A stretch of 18,878 bases of DNA from Christensenella sp. UBA1224 (GCA_002309235.1 DBXA01000092.1:3992-22869); one strand, 5' to 3'. Positions 8,401 to 15,027 are shown, counted from the stretch's first letter. Numbers and translations: made by a program. The notes: a model not told the origin generated them from the sequence alone.

Positions 8401-11400
8401 CGATGTGATTCCGTCTCCAAACTCCAGAGTCGTTAAGCGACTTTCGCCAATGTAAAAGGGAGCATTTTTATGGTCATATGCCGGTATCGCTCCATCCGAA
8501 CTGATTCCCTTGCCTATACGCAAATAAGTCAGATTGTCGCAACCTGATATCATATGGTCGCCGTATTCTGTCACACTATCGGGAATATACAGACTTTTCA
8601 GGCTGCTGCAGCATTCAAAAGCGCCTTTTCCTATACCCGTCAGGTCTTTGCCCAGCGTGACTGTTTCCAGGTTTTCACAACCAGAGAAAGAGTATGCATC
8701 AATTACTCCTCCTTCTATGCTTACTTCTTTCAGGGAAGTAAGCCCGCTGAAAGAGGCGTGCAGCCAGACATTGCCCAGTTTCACAGATGCGAGAGATGAA
8801 TCATCGAATACATGTTCACCCATAAATGTGACATTTTCCAGAGTATAACCCACTGTCCTGATCATGCTGCCACTGCCTGTTGTAACGGGAGTACCGACAT
8901 TGACCAGGAAAGGATAGCCGTAGCTATACGTTGTATAGTAGGTGCCATAAGTGTTCGAAAATGCGTAGTCACCGATATAAGTGACCTCCTTGGGGATCTC
9001 AATTGTCTTAAGATGTGAATCCGGCCCGATATAATACCATGAATAGGAAGGTACCGATGTTGAAGCATAATAATGCGTAATGCCCGCCGGAAGCTTTAGG
9101 TAGGTCAAGGCTGTGCAGCCTTTCAGCATATTGCGTGCCACTTGCCTGATAGAATCCGGAAGCTCCAGACGTTCTATGGATGAGCAGTTTTCAAATGCTT
9201 CTTCACCTATATAAGTTACGCTATCCCCCAAAGTTACATTTTTCAATGCCATGCAATTTTTAAAGGATCCTTTGGGGATCTCCCCGCCGTTTACAGTGAC
9301 TGTATGCAGCCTCTGATTGTTTGCAAAACAGTATTCGCCGCTTATGCCCTTGTGCAAAGTAACATCCGTAAGGTTATCACATCTGCTCAGGGCATAGCTG
9401 GACATGGTGAGAGGCGCATTGAACTCCATAGTCAGTATGTTGCTGCCGGCAAAAGCAAAGCTGCCAATACGCTTTAAACCACTGCCCATGTTCACAGTCT
9501 GAAGCCCTGAGAAACCGTACACTTCAGGAATGGAAGTAAATGTCCTTGGTACATTCGCAAAAAGACAATTGCCGATCTCCTCCACGCCATCTCCTATTGT
9601 GACAGTACCCAGTAAGTTATCCGGGCCAATATAGAAAGGCGAATAGGAAGGACCTGTGGTGATAGCCGTGTGGCCATTGCCATTGATGGTCAATTTGTTC
9701 AAACTTGAACAGCCCTCAATGATGGCATGACCGTAGGAGATGATGCTGCCGGGCAGGGTGAGCGATTCCAGACTCGTGCAATTCAGGAAAGCGCCATCCC
9801 CGATCATCGAGAACGTAGCCTTCGTCATATCGACGGTCTCAAGTCCAGTACAACCCGAGAAGGCATATTGGCCGATCTTGGTAACACCGGACCCGATCGT
9901 AAGGTTTTTCAGTGACGTGATGTCAGAGAAGCAATATTCCGGGATAGTTCCCGTCGTTACAGTCAAGTCACTCAGGTAGCTGATGCCGGAAAGTACCTTC
10001 CTGGCATAGTATACATCCACAATGTTGGGAATAAGCTCTCCTTCTATCGTGCGGCTCACCTTTTGCGGCAGTGCAATCGTGAGCTTACTTACTCCGCTGC
10101 CCAAAAGTATCTCCGTCCCGAATTTACTGATAATGGCCTGCAATTGGAAATCATTCAACCTGTCAAAGCCCATTCGGCAGTTGCTGAACACGTAATCACC
10201 AAGTTCAGTGATCGCCCCGCCGATGATAAGCTTCTCCAGCTTACTGTCCTCGCCTATAGCCATCTGGTCTTCTGTCAGCTTTTGGATGCCAGCCCGTATC
10301 TCCAAGGTCTTGATGGAAACACATCCGTTGATGAAATCATTTCCAAGGTATTCGACGTACGGTGGCACTTTGAGTTCTGCCAATTTATTACAGCCTGTGA
10401 AAGCAGATTCACCAATTGCCTTTGTCCAGAAACCAAGTGAAACTGAAGTCAAGTTCGTGCAATATGCAAAAGCGCTGGGGCCGATACGTGAGCTGACTAA
10501 AATGGAATCCAGCGAGGTGCAGCCCTGGAAGGCAGACCTTTCTATACCGGGTACAGCCGGGCCTCCATTCGGATTGTTCCATTCAGGTAAACGCACGCAT
10601 TTCAGACTGGAACAGCCGTAAGCAAAGTAAGACGGTATTTCATGATAATAACCGGGCATATTGATGACCTGCAGCCCGGTACAGCCTCTGAAGGCACCGT
10701 CTTCTATATTTTCAATAGAAGCAGGTATCGAGACAGATATAAGATCCGTATTATTCTGGAATGCGGTGCTGGAGATCGTCAGGATATCATACGATACGCC
10801 ATCTATCACGATCTCACTTGGTATGGAAAGGTACTTATCACAGTCGTTGGTTTCATCAATCGGGTTAAAGCCTGTTATGGTAGAGTAATTGTTGCTGAAC
10901 TGGAATGTTGTCTCCGGGTGCTCCGGCGTATAGTATGGAAGACACGGGTCTGTACTGCCTATGTGCGGTATAAACGTTTCCACAGGCGCAGCATAGGTAG
11001 TCAAATTCCAGAGAGCATAGAAATGCATGGAATCTGCAGCCAGGTCATGCGGGATCGTGATGGTATCCGGTTGGATATTGCCATCCGCATCCATCCAACC
11101 GCCGAAGGCATAGTAAGACATGGTATAGCTGCAGCCAGGCGCGTTCACGGTATCCCCGCGGCGTCCGTAAAGGAGTGTACTTTCTCCCGCAAAGCCATAG
11201 TGGAAGTACATGCATACATCGGTACTCGTTACCGGACAGAAGGTAATCTTATCCGGCATGGATTCCGTCACTGTGAATTCACCCGGCTGGATCTGCCAGG
11301 ATGTATTATACTCACTGTACCCTATCGGTGTGGTATCCCATCGGCTGCCCACACGTATCCAGAAATCAACATCATACACTGTCGCAACGCCGTTTATCAT

Positions 11401-13647
11401 TCTGGTGACAGCATCCGGAAGAACGATCTTCTGACCGTTGCGCACAAAAAACTCCTGATCCTGTATGGTGGAATAGCCTGCAGTGCTATCCAAATGCGGG
11501 TATACACGGATATTGTGGAAATAGGTATTTGAGACATCATTTCCCGTTACATCGCACATATCGATCTCGTGAAGCCGTTCTGCTTTGGCATAGAAGGTTA
11601 CATCCCTTTTGACGCGATACGGCCAGGAGACACAGGAATCTTCATCCATCGCGGGATCGTCATACCATCCAAGGAAATAATAGTGGTAAAAATGCTTATA
11701 TTTGGTCTGATCCGGCACAGTATAGAGCGTATTCGGTTCTACATGCTCATTCAGGATCAACTTTCCCTCAGGGTCAATGAATTTGACTGCCTTGTAATCA
11801 TACGGGCAGTCCCGATCCAAATGGATACGGTCAGAGAAGGACATCTCCCGCGTCTTATAATATATGAATTCCGTTTTATTCTCCCAATCATCTGTATACG
11901 GCTCCAGCTCGTACTGATAATCCCCCATATGGAGGTGAAGCACGGCCAGAGTGATGTCGATTGGTGTCACCGTCGCGCTGAAGAGCGTCAAAAGCTTCGG
12001 ACCGACATAATAACTGATCTCGTAGATTAGATGGGCCTCAAAGGTAACACAGTTCAATTCTCCTATGTTCATTTCCACTGGCAGCATGATCTGCTCATCA
12101 CCACAAAGCATGCGCATGATGATATCAAGCTGGTCAATCTCAGGACTTGCCGTGGCATCGGATATCTTCTTATTATAGATAGGGATCGACATCTTGCCAG
12201 TGATCTTCAAGCCTGCAAAAATCTCTAAGCCGACCAGTCGGATGGAGAACAGGCAGATATCCAGTTCTCCGGAAATACCAACTTTCAACTCAGCTTTGAC
12301 GGTACCGGTAATACTCTTCTGAACCTCTCGTGAACTGATGTCAGGCTTTTGATTTTCCGTCTGCTTGATCGTAGTAACAGTCTTGCTGGAAAAGGTAACA
12401 GAAACAGAACCGCTGAGAGAAAGGGTAAACTTCATTGTTGCGGTGATATTGATAACACCGTATACGCTGAACACAACACCTGCAAACAGCGGCATCTCAA
12501 CCTTTTTTGAATCATCAAATTTGTCTTTGTAGGCACTGTCAATAAAGTCTTTTGCCGTATTCTCAAAGTCGGTCTTTTTATCATCTATCAATTCCGCTGA
12601 AGAAGAAATAGTAACAGTAGCTGAAAGCTCGTCCGTCTGTTTAACTTCAACCGTATTATCAGTAAACAAGCCAACCGTATAGCTGCCGCTGAAGGTCGTC
12701 TTGGCTTCCAGATCCGCAGAAATCTTGAGGCTGCCAATCTTAAAGCTCGGGTGGAAAGAGATACCGGGAACAATATCCATCTCACCCATTGGCTCTGCTA
12801 TTGAACGGCGAGACACGTGTGGAGAAACCAACTCCACTCCTTCATTTAGCTGCAGCGTAGACATATCCATATACATTGGCTGGTCAGCAGCTTCGAAGTA
12901 GTTGAGCACAGAATCCACTTCCGGCGTTTCGCAGGTAAAGGTGATAAAGCCGTCCACCTGTTTGGATACAGCTATCACGCGGTAATAGGATATTTGATAC
13001 AGGTTATTGGGATCGGCGAGGAAAAACAGCTTATTCTCCGCAAGGCGGCGGGCCTCCAGCTCCCGCAGGCGAACCTCCGTGGCGCTCACGCGGATGAAGT
13101 TCTCCGTGCGGACATCAGAAAGGTCTATCACGCCGGTACAGAAATCCATCTCCGAGGCGGATTGGAAGGCGTGTCTGTTGCGCTTGGCCCAATCCTGGGC
13201 ATAGGAGCCGCTGAGAGCCGATACCACGCAGCCGGAAGGCAGGGCGTCCTTCCCCATCGCCATCACATTCCCGGGTATCTCTACCGTCTGAGCCGTGTCA
13301 TTCCCCAGAAGCGCGCTTTCCGCGATGCCGACGACATCATACCCTTCCAATTGGTCAGGCACCGTAAGCACTCCTGGCGCAATACCCGTATAGCCGGTGA
13401 TGACAACCCATCCGTTGGATGGCAGAACAATGTAGCGCCAGCTTCCGTCCGTCAGATCCAAACCTTCACGGACTGCCTTTTCAGCATCCGTCAGTACGGA
13501 TTGCATGTCACTCTGGTCTACTGCGGAATAGACTTGTGTCTCCGCAAAGACCTTTGTCTGTATGAGGCTTGAGAGGCCTTCCGGCACGAGCCCAAGCGCC
13601 ATTGTAAGCACCAACAGTACGGATACGGCAGAACGCAGAGTTTTCAT
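2425..13647 (-). CDS. Giant secreted BspA-type LRR / InlB-repeat / Big_2 surface protein
   Basis: 3740 residues in one frame. A signal peptide occupies about residues 1-35 (basic K2 and R5, hydrophobic 7-21, likely cleavage VFA|ET). Next come a short LRR-like module (about 60-160), a linker, an unrecognised beta-rich region (about 283-600), InlB-type repeats (about 615-890), a very long BspA-type LRR block (about 920-2350), three InlB-type repeats (2393-2609), a second LRR block (2610-2800), a variable InlB-like stretch, a small LRR module (about 2930-3020), another InlB repeat with FAGWYTDE (about 3025-3100), an LRR block (3102-3390), three Big_2 domains (3395-3646) and a final LRR (3647-3740). 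LRR units carry the family pattern I-G-x-x-A-F-x-x-C-x-x-L-x-x-(V/L)-x-(I/L)-P. No LPXTG, SLH, cell-wall-binding repeat or C-terminal membrane helix is visible, so it is probably released or held non-covalently. The start is supported by GAGGG six bases upstream and the promoter at 13688-13717. Adhesion or ligand binding is inferred from the families; the target is unknown. Confidence 0.93.
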   Translation of the reverse strand: MKTLRSAVSVLLVLTMALGLVPEGLSSLIQTKVFAETQVYSAVDQSDMQSVLTDAEKAVREGLDLTDGSWRYIVLPSNGWVVITGYTGIAPGVLTVPDQLEGYDVVGIAESALLGNDTAQTVEIPGNVMAMGKDALPSGCVVSALSGSYAQDWAKRNRHAFQSASEMDFCTGVIDLSDVRTENFIRVSATEVRLRELEARRLAENKLFFLADPNNLYQISYYRVIAVSKQVDGFITFTCETPEVDSVLNYFEAADQPMYMDMSTLQLNEGVELVSPHVSRRSIAEPMGEMDIVPGISFHPSFKIGSLKISADLEAKTTFSGSYTVGLFTDNTVEVKQTDELSATVTISSSAELIDDKKTDFENTAKDFIDSAYKDKFDDSKKVEMPLFAGVVFSVYGVINITATMKFTLSLSGSVSVTFSSKTVTTIKQTENQKPDISSREVQKSITGTVKAELKVGISGELDICLFSIRLVGLEIFAGLKITGKMSIPIYNKKISDATASPEIDQLDIIMRMLCGDEQIMLPVEMNIGELNCVTFEAHLIYEISYYVGPKLLTLFSATVTPIDITLAVLHLHMGDYQYELEPYTDDWENKTEFIYYKTREMSFSDRIHLDRDCPYDYKAVKFIDPEGKLILNEHVEPNTLYTVPDQTKYKHFYHYYFLGWYDDPAMDEDSCVSWPYRVKRDVTFYAKAERLHEIDMCDVTGNDVSNTYFHNIRVYPHLDSTAGYSTIQDQEFFVRNGQKIVLPDAVTRMINGVATVYDVDFWIRVGSRWDTTPIGYSEYNTSWQIQPGEFTVTESMPDKITFCPVTSTDVCMYFHYGFAGESTLLYGRRGDTVNAPGCSYTMSYYAFGGWMDADGNIQPDTITIPHDLAADSMHFYALWNLTTYAAPVETFIPHIGSTDPCLPYYTPEHPETTFQFSNNYSTITGFNPIDETNDCDKYLSIPSEIVIDGVSYDILTISSTAFQNNTDLISVSIPASIENIEDGAFRGCTGLQVINMPGYYHEIPSYFAYGCSSLKCVRLPEWNNPNGGPAVPGIERSAFQGCTSLDSILVSSRIGPSAFAYCTNLTSVSLGFWTKAIGESAFTGCNKLAELKVPPYVEYLGNDFINGCVSIKTLEIRAGIQKLTEDQMAIGEDSKLEKLIIGGAITELGDYVFSNCRMGFDRLNDFQLQAIISKFGTEILLGSGVSKLTIALPQKVSRTIEGELIPNIVDVYYARKVLSGISYLSDLTVTTGTIPEYCFSDITSLKNLTIGSGVTKIGQYAFSGCTGLETVDMTKATFSMIGDGAFLNCTSLESLTLPGSIISYGHAIIEGCSSLNKLTINGNGHTAITTGPSYSPFYIGPDNLLGTVTIGDGVEEIGNCLFANVPRTFTSIPEVYGFSGLQTVNMGSGLKRIGSFAFAGSNILTMEFNAPLTMSSYALSRCDNLTDVTLHKGISGEYCFANNQRLHTVTVNGGEIPKGSFKNCMALKNVTLGDSVTYIGEEAFENCSSIERLELPDSIRQVARNMLKGCTALTYLKLPAGITHYYASTSVPSYSWYYIGPDSHLKTIEIPKEVTYIGDYAFSNTYGTYYTTYSYGYPFLVNVGTPVTTGSGSMIRTVGYTLENVTFMGEHVFDDSSLASVKLGNVWLHASFSGLTSLKEVSIEGGVIDAYSFSGCENLETVTLGKDLTGIGKGAFECCSSLKSLYIPDSVTEYGDHMISGCDNLTYLRIGKGISSDGAIPAYDHKNAPFYIGESRLTTLEFGDGITSIGDNAFTNSTGIYEGSGFTNLTSVIFPDSLNSIGAYAFKYAPIKELQFNGSVDLANDAFYNSTGLESVYLAGGTIGSKAFFGCENLNSVTLGQDVTSIGSYAFYGCSSLQRLYIPDSVIQYGDNMIKGCTSLTYLRIGSGILENGSISYSVLDIGENNNLETLEIGEGITSISAGIFSGYLKLNTVIFPESLTSVGHRCFENVPIKSVQFNGNVQINDQAFMNNTTLESVYLAGGTIGEAAFAGCSNLKTVTLCEGVTSIGVYAFDDCSKLQSLYIPDSVTEYGNGMIRGCFDLTYLRIGSGISIDGVIPANTANKWLFHIGTDNTLKTLEIGEGITSIGDNAFNDAGGFTNLTTIIFPKSLNSIGKYAFDEDAPIKSLRFNGNVNLANNAFYNSTALESVYLAGGTIGDWAFFGCENLKSVTLGDGVTRIGSYAFCNCSSLQSLYIPDSVTEYGSHMLEGCTDLSYLRVGSGISANGAIPETTSGNNLFYIGQNSALKTLDIGEGITSIGSYAFGNTSGPNTYGFPNLITVILPDSLTSISYGNLSQWTGLRHLLLPDGLNDITECGSNLILYTRKFNQTISDFAAGNDIIYLVGTPENMPTYRLVVAAAVAAVQSRGIASGEGKRMVTRGFEGETTQLPDDWTILSEADVCYADLVEIQDPPVAEGMRFAGWYVDPELLIPWQRDKMPAADLTLYAKIIAPVSISYMMPDGNGGWVEYEGFTELPGEEMPLPGTDPVMEHMEFTGWYCDEAATLPWSPITVPDEGKVYYAGFVPMTRITYAVNLAAAGTYQADLQKGFYLFVEEYAPWHDILPVPSDPDVNGYAFEGWYMDAEMQYPLAYTTAGLDDLIIYGKMSPISNGGRYRVVEDGLELVSYRLKQNESDTVCLPKRINGQPLVSIAADAFAGSGVKRVVLPDTVRSVANYAFRGSEIAHISVSRANPWLTSSAGALYNEECTILIAYPPCMTTPGYTMPDTVISISPGAAMDNRYLRLVNFSAVLTEIGEQAFSGCTSLREVTLPDSCAILRQNAFKGCNALESFTAYGLQSIEYTITSEGKIVKETIPWATNIVAYGPIGQGVLRDWFTTTMKDGSTVTMQYNLYSVRLYVDGTLERTIYNEAGMLLSDRLKNASDSAGNLICLWHTNSGMTTPWNLDADLMPAQELNLYASRIPLYSTESVTLTVDGTDMTGLKLTGYAGTASQLTLPETIDGQPVLAIGAGFLADNVTVQLLTIGSHILEIEEGAMAGFTGTVVCDTGSAAEAWADANGITTDILEYAVSFITEGVTVTPVHAASGIAFTLPVPVRGSSVFAGWYTDEIYTVPVELNDAGKYVMPAADITLYGAWEEDPDEPTDFTFDIAGDHIVITGYTGTDAAVTIPDTLKGLPVTAIGENAFAGVDLRSIDLCNVQSIGDKAFADCVLLSAVTLPDSVTTMGSSVFDGCAVLKTIRLGRGITNWENTYLGSVPRLQRILVDDDHSALRSVDGVLFSAYDQLLCYPQGLQATEYTIPDDTNAIMEAAFAGNSYLETLTVPDSVTYVGDKAFRGCTALTGFTASNVNTIGANAFFGCTAMQSFDAGDWLYSLGWFAFGGCSALAQAHIPSCTELNEDETYFDESAKLTITGTSGSSAHTYALAHNIFFADPDAIGVTGITLNRTQALMVRNDTLQLTSSLTPEEATIGKEITWYSSDESVVIVDENGLLSAMGSGNAVVKAYTSNGLSAVCAVTVTVPLEEIELNQTSLTIHVGETAQLSAILTPYDTTDVPVVWTSSDETIASVDANGLVTAVSGGEADITVTGRNGVSAVCHITAVVLVDSITITGGIPALAQGTVIATCRLTAEVQPADASDPSVIWSSSDPSIATVDQDGLVTAVGQGEVTITAEAQDGSDRQAEHAFTVYAELSTITLPMSLREIGEEAFAGIPAQRIVIPENAQRIETRAFADIPGLVLVEIPGSVEYISPDAFSGSVDMIIYAPEASYAAEWAAGNGIIVLCSE
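2710..3465 (-). repeat. Three tandem bacterial Ig-like (Big_2) domains
   Basis: Residues about 3395-3478, 3479-3558 and 3559-3646 of the giant protein. Each has the Big_2 signature: a first strand such as ITLNRT or IELNQTSL, then W-(Y/T/S)-S-S-D-(E/P)-(S/T)-(V/I)-(V/A), then V-D-x-(N/D)-G-L-(V/L)-(S/T)-A near the middle, and a closing V-T-V strand. Such domains usually act as stalks or binding modules in secreted bacterial proteins. They sit near the C-terminus with only one LRR piece after them, so they are not a typical pre-anchor stalk. Confidence 0.88.
5821..6471 (-). repeat. Three tandem InlB B-repeat-like (Flg_new type) units
   Basis: Residues about 2393-2609 of the giant protein. Each unit has the family core F-x-G-W-Y-x-D followed by a Pro-containing segment and a closing Y-(A/G)-K or Y-A-G strand: FAGWYVDPELLIPW, FTGWYCDEAATLPW and FEGWYMDAEMQYPL. 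Related units occur near residues 655-690 (FLGWYDD) and 3065-3100 (FAGWYTDE), so InlB-type units separate the LRR blocks throughout the protein. Confidence 0.85.
6720..9954 (-). repeat. Long-period LRR super-repeat array (six copies)
   Basis: Inside the first LRR block, a unit of several LRRs repeats. Copies begin with T/G-G-x-I-x-x-x-x-F at residues about 1232, 1454, 1646, 1821, 1983 and 2154 (+ strand 9954, 9288, 8712, 8187, 7701, 7188). Spacings are 222, 192, 175, 162 and 171 residues. Each copy runs through a V-T-L-G-x-x-(V/L)-T-x-I-G strand, a (Y/L)-(I/L)-P-(D/G)-S-(V/I) strand, an L-x-(Y/K)-L-(R/K/T)-(I/L/V) strand, in most copies an (F/Y/H)-(Y/H)-I-G turn, and L-x-T-(L/I/V)-(E/D/T)-I. 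From the third copy on, most also share LESVYLAGGTIG at the junction. DNA similarity is obvious between the last four copies, for example around the GAATATACAG segments near 7060, 8050 and 8585, which points to growth by duplication within the gene. Confidence 0.85.
11850..12800 (-). other. Unrecognised beta-rich region of the giant protein
   Basis: Residues about 283-600 match none of the LRR, InlB or Big_2 patterns. The stretch is rich in alternating hydrophobic and Ser/Thr residues, typical of beta strands. Examples are SGSVSVTFSSKTVTTI and a similar later strand pair around VGISGELDICLFSIRLVG. There is a Lys/Asp-rich helical insert with KDFIDSAYKDKFDDSKK (about residues 363-379). Two segments look like distant copies of each other: both run from a P-L-F or C-L-F turn through hydrophobic strands to a G-(S/K)-(V/M)-S ending. 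No membrane helix is evident. It could be a ligand-binding or structural domain; function unknown. Confidence 0.55.
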
Positions 13648-13665
13648 AGCTTTCCCTCACTGACA

Positions 13666-13703
13666 TTCGGTATATATTCCCATTTAAATACTATCATACC
13701 GAA
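13666..13703. promoter_or_regulatory. Inverted repeat bracketing the -10 box of the giant gene (candidate operator)
   Basis: TTCGGTAT (13666-13673) and ATACCGAA (13696-13703) are perfect 8-base inverted repeats separated by 22 bases, with centres 30 bases apart, about three helical turns. On the - strand one half-site lies between the -35 and -10 boxes and the other just downstream of the expected transcription start. This arrangement would suit a repressor that binds both half-sites. The regulator is unknown. Confidence 0.5.
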
Positions 13704-13717
13704 ATCCGCGCTGTCAA
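13688..13717 (-). promoter_or_regulatory. Sigma-A-type promoter of the giant repeat-protein gene
   Basis: On the - strand, TTGACA (13712-13717) is separated by 18 bases from TAGTAT (13688-13693). A TG one base before the -10 makes it an extended -10 (TGATAGTAT). Transcription would start near 13681, giving a leader of roughly 35 bases with GAGGG before the ATG. So the gene can be transcribed apart from the upstream EIIC gene. Confidence 0.75.
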
Positions 13718-13771
13718 TGAAGGAGAAACGGCTTTTTGCTTACAAAACGATCATTCTATTGGTGCTTTCCG

Positions 13772-14860
13772 TCATATCTTCAGATCCCCTTCCTTTACCC
13801 AGCCGAGCTTTCTGACGGCCGCGTGAAAGGCGAGAGAGAGTATGGCGGGGAGCACAAAGGAGATGAGTATGAGCCCCAGCCAATCAAAGGCCGTGACGGA
13901 TGCCTTTATGCCGGAAGCGACATCGTTTACCCAGCCGGTGTAAACGCCGATCTGCCCGACAAAACCGCAGGTGCCCATTCCGGAGGATACGGGAGCACCG
14001 TTCATCTTCAGCTTAAAAAGGCATGTCGCCAGGGGGCCGGTGACAGCAGATGCGAGTGTCGGGGCGATCCACACCCGCGGGTTCCTGACGATATTGCCCA
14101 TCTGGAGCATGGATGTCCCTATCCCCTGGGATACAAGGCCGCCCCATTTATTCTCCTGGAAGGAGATGACTGCAAAGCCTATCATCTGGGCCGAGCAGCC
14201 GGCTACAGCCGCACCTCCGGCAAGACCGGTGAGACCGAGCGCCGCGCATATGGCCGCCGAGGAGATCGGAAGCGTAAGCGCCATGCCCACTATGACGGAA
14301 ACGAATATCCCCATCAGGAAAGGTCTCAGTTCTGTCGCCCACATGATGAGGTTCCCCAGCCACATGGCCGCTTTCCCCAACGGGGGCGCGATCAGCCAGG
14401 AGAGGAAGACGCCGATCCCGACCGTGACGAGCGGCGTGGCGAGTATATCCACCTTTGTCTCTTTGGATACCGCTTTGCCAATCTCCGCCGCGAGGATCGC
14501 AACAAAAAGAACCGCCAAAGGGCCGCCTGCTCCTCCCAAGGCATTGGCAGCAAAACCGACCGGGATCATTGAGAACAGTACAAGCGGAGGACATCTGAGC
14601 GCATAGCCTATGGCTGCGGCCATAGCGGGCCCGCTCATCGCGGAAGCGATCCCGCCAACCGTGTATTCTACTTTCCCGACGACAGCTACAGGCACCATTA
14701 AAAAGGGGATCCTGAACTGCGTACCTATGGTATTGATGATCGTACCGATCAGGAGTGAACAGAACAGACCCTGTGCCATCGCTCCAAGAGCGTCGATCCC
14801 ATACCTTTTCAGTGATATATCGATATCCTTCCTTTTCAGAAAAGCTCTGATTTTATCCAT
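13772..14860 (-). CDS. PTS EIIC-like integral membrane protein (PF13303 / PfoR-like), no EIIA/EIIB partner in window
   Basis: The 362-residue, very hydrophobic protein has many membrane helices and the features of the PTS_EIIC_2 family: an N-terminal cytoplasmic stretch with LKRYGIDALGAMAQGLF (18-34), APPLVLFS-like RCPPLVLFS (89-97), ANALGG (105-110), GKAVSKETKVDILATP (128-143), RPFLMGIFVSVIVGMALTLP (179-198), GCSAQMIGFA (221-230), ENKWGGLVSQGIGTSMLQM (236-254) and the closing GWVKEGDL. Length and ending are typical of the family. These proteins resemble sugar permease subunits, and PfoR of Clostridium perfringens is related; transported substrate and regulatory role are not known. AAGGAGG (14870-14876), nine bases upstream, fixes the start. 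No terminator is visible before the giant gene 124 bases downstream, so some read-through is possible. It is divergent from the DUF1643 gene. Confidence 0.88.
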   Translation of the reverse strand: MDKIRAFLKRKDIDISLKRYGIDALGAMAQGLFCSLLIGTIINTIGTQFRIPFLMVPVAVVGKVEYTVGGIASAMSGPAMAAAIGYALRCPPLVLFSMIPVGFAANALGGAGGPLAVLFVAILAAEIGKAVSKETKVDILATPLVTVGIGVFLSWLIAPPLGKAAMWLGNLIMWATELRPFLMGIFVSVIVGMALTLPISSAAICAALGLTGLAGGAAVAGCSAQMIGFAVISFQENKWGGLVSQGIGTSMLQMGNIVRNPRVWIAPTLASAVTGPLATCLFKLKMNGAPVSSGMGTCGFVGQIGVYTGWVNDVASGIKASVTAFDWLGLILISFVLPAILSLAFHAAVRKLGWVKEGDLKI

Positions 14861-14923
14861 GTATCAAAGCCTCCTTCCCGTATGATCATGTACCGCACAG
14901 GTTAAGAATATTCGTTCGCCGGT

Positions 14924-14929
14924 ATTATA
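14924..14929 (-). promoter_or_regulatory. Candidate -10 box for the EIIC-like gene
   Basis: A perfect TATAAT on the - strand lies about 65 bases upstream of the EIIC start. The sequence 17-18 bases further upstream (ATTCCT/TATTCC) is a poor -35, so the promoter may be weak or need an activator. It is back to back with the promoter of the DUF1643 gene, about 27 bases away. Confidence 0.4.
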
Positions 14930-14955
14930 TCTTGCGGCATCGGCGCAGGAATATG

Positions 14956-14984
14956 TTGACAACTTACAGTTTGAGAAGCACAAT
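14956..14984 (+). promoter_or_regulatory. Candidate promoter of the DUF1643 gene
   Basis: TTGACA (14956-14961), a 17-base spacer and CACAAT (14979-14984). The -35 lies inside a small dyad GTTG-a-CAAC. Its position upstream of the ATG at 15028, but downstream of the in-frame ATG at 14932, supports the shorter protein. Confidence 0.6.
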
Positions 14985-15027
14985 GTACGCAGAAGAATCC
15001 AGTTCTTATTCCGAGGAGAAGGGAAAC

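Noticed and set aside
6720..9954. Regularly spaced similar DNA segments resembling a repeat array
   Set aside because: Not a CRISPR array: the repeats are in-frame coding units of LRRs, with long, diverged and coding spacers.
10642..11532. A 296-codon + strand open frame inside the giant gene
   Set aside because: Shadow frame; the opposite strand encodes continuous InlB and LRR sequence.
13736..14572. A 278-codon + strand open frame opposite the EIIC-like gene
   Set aside because: Charged low-complexity translation with no family resemblance; the - strand frame has strong PF13303 motifs and a good ribosome binding site.
14932..15027. N-terminal extension of the DUF1643 protein from an earlier ATG
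   Set aside because: A promoter lies inside it, it has no ribosome binding site of note, and the extension does not look like family sequence.
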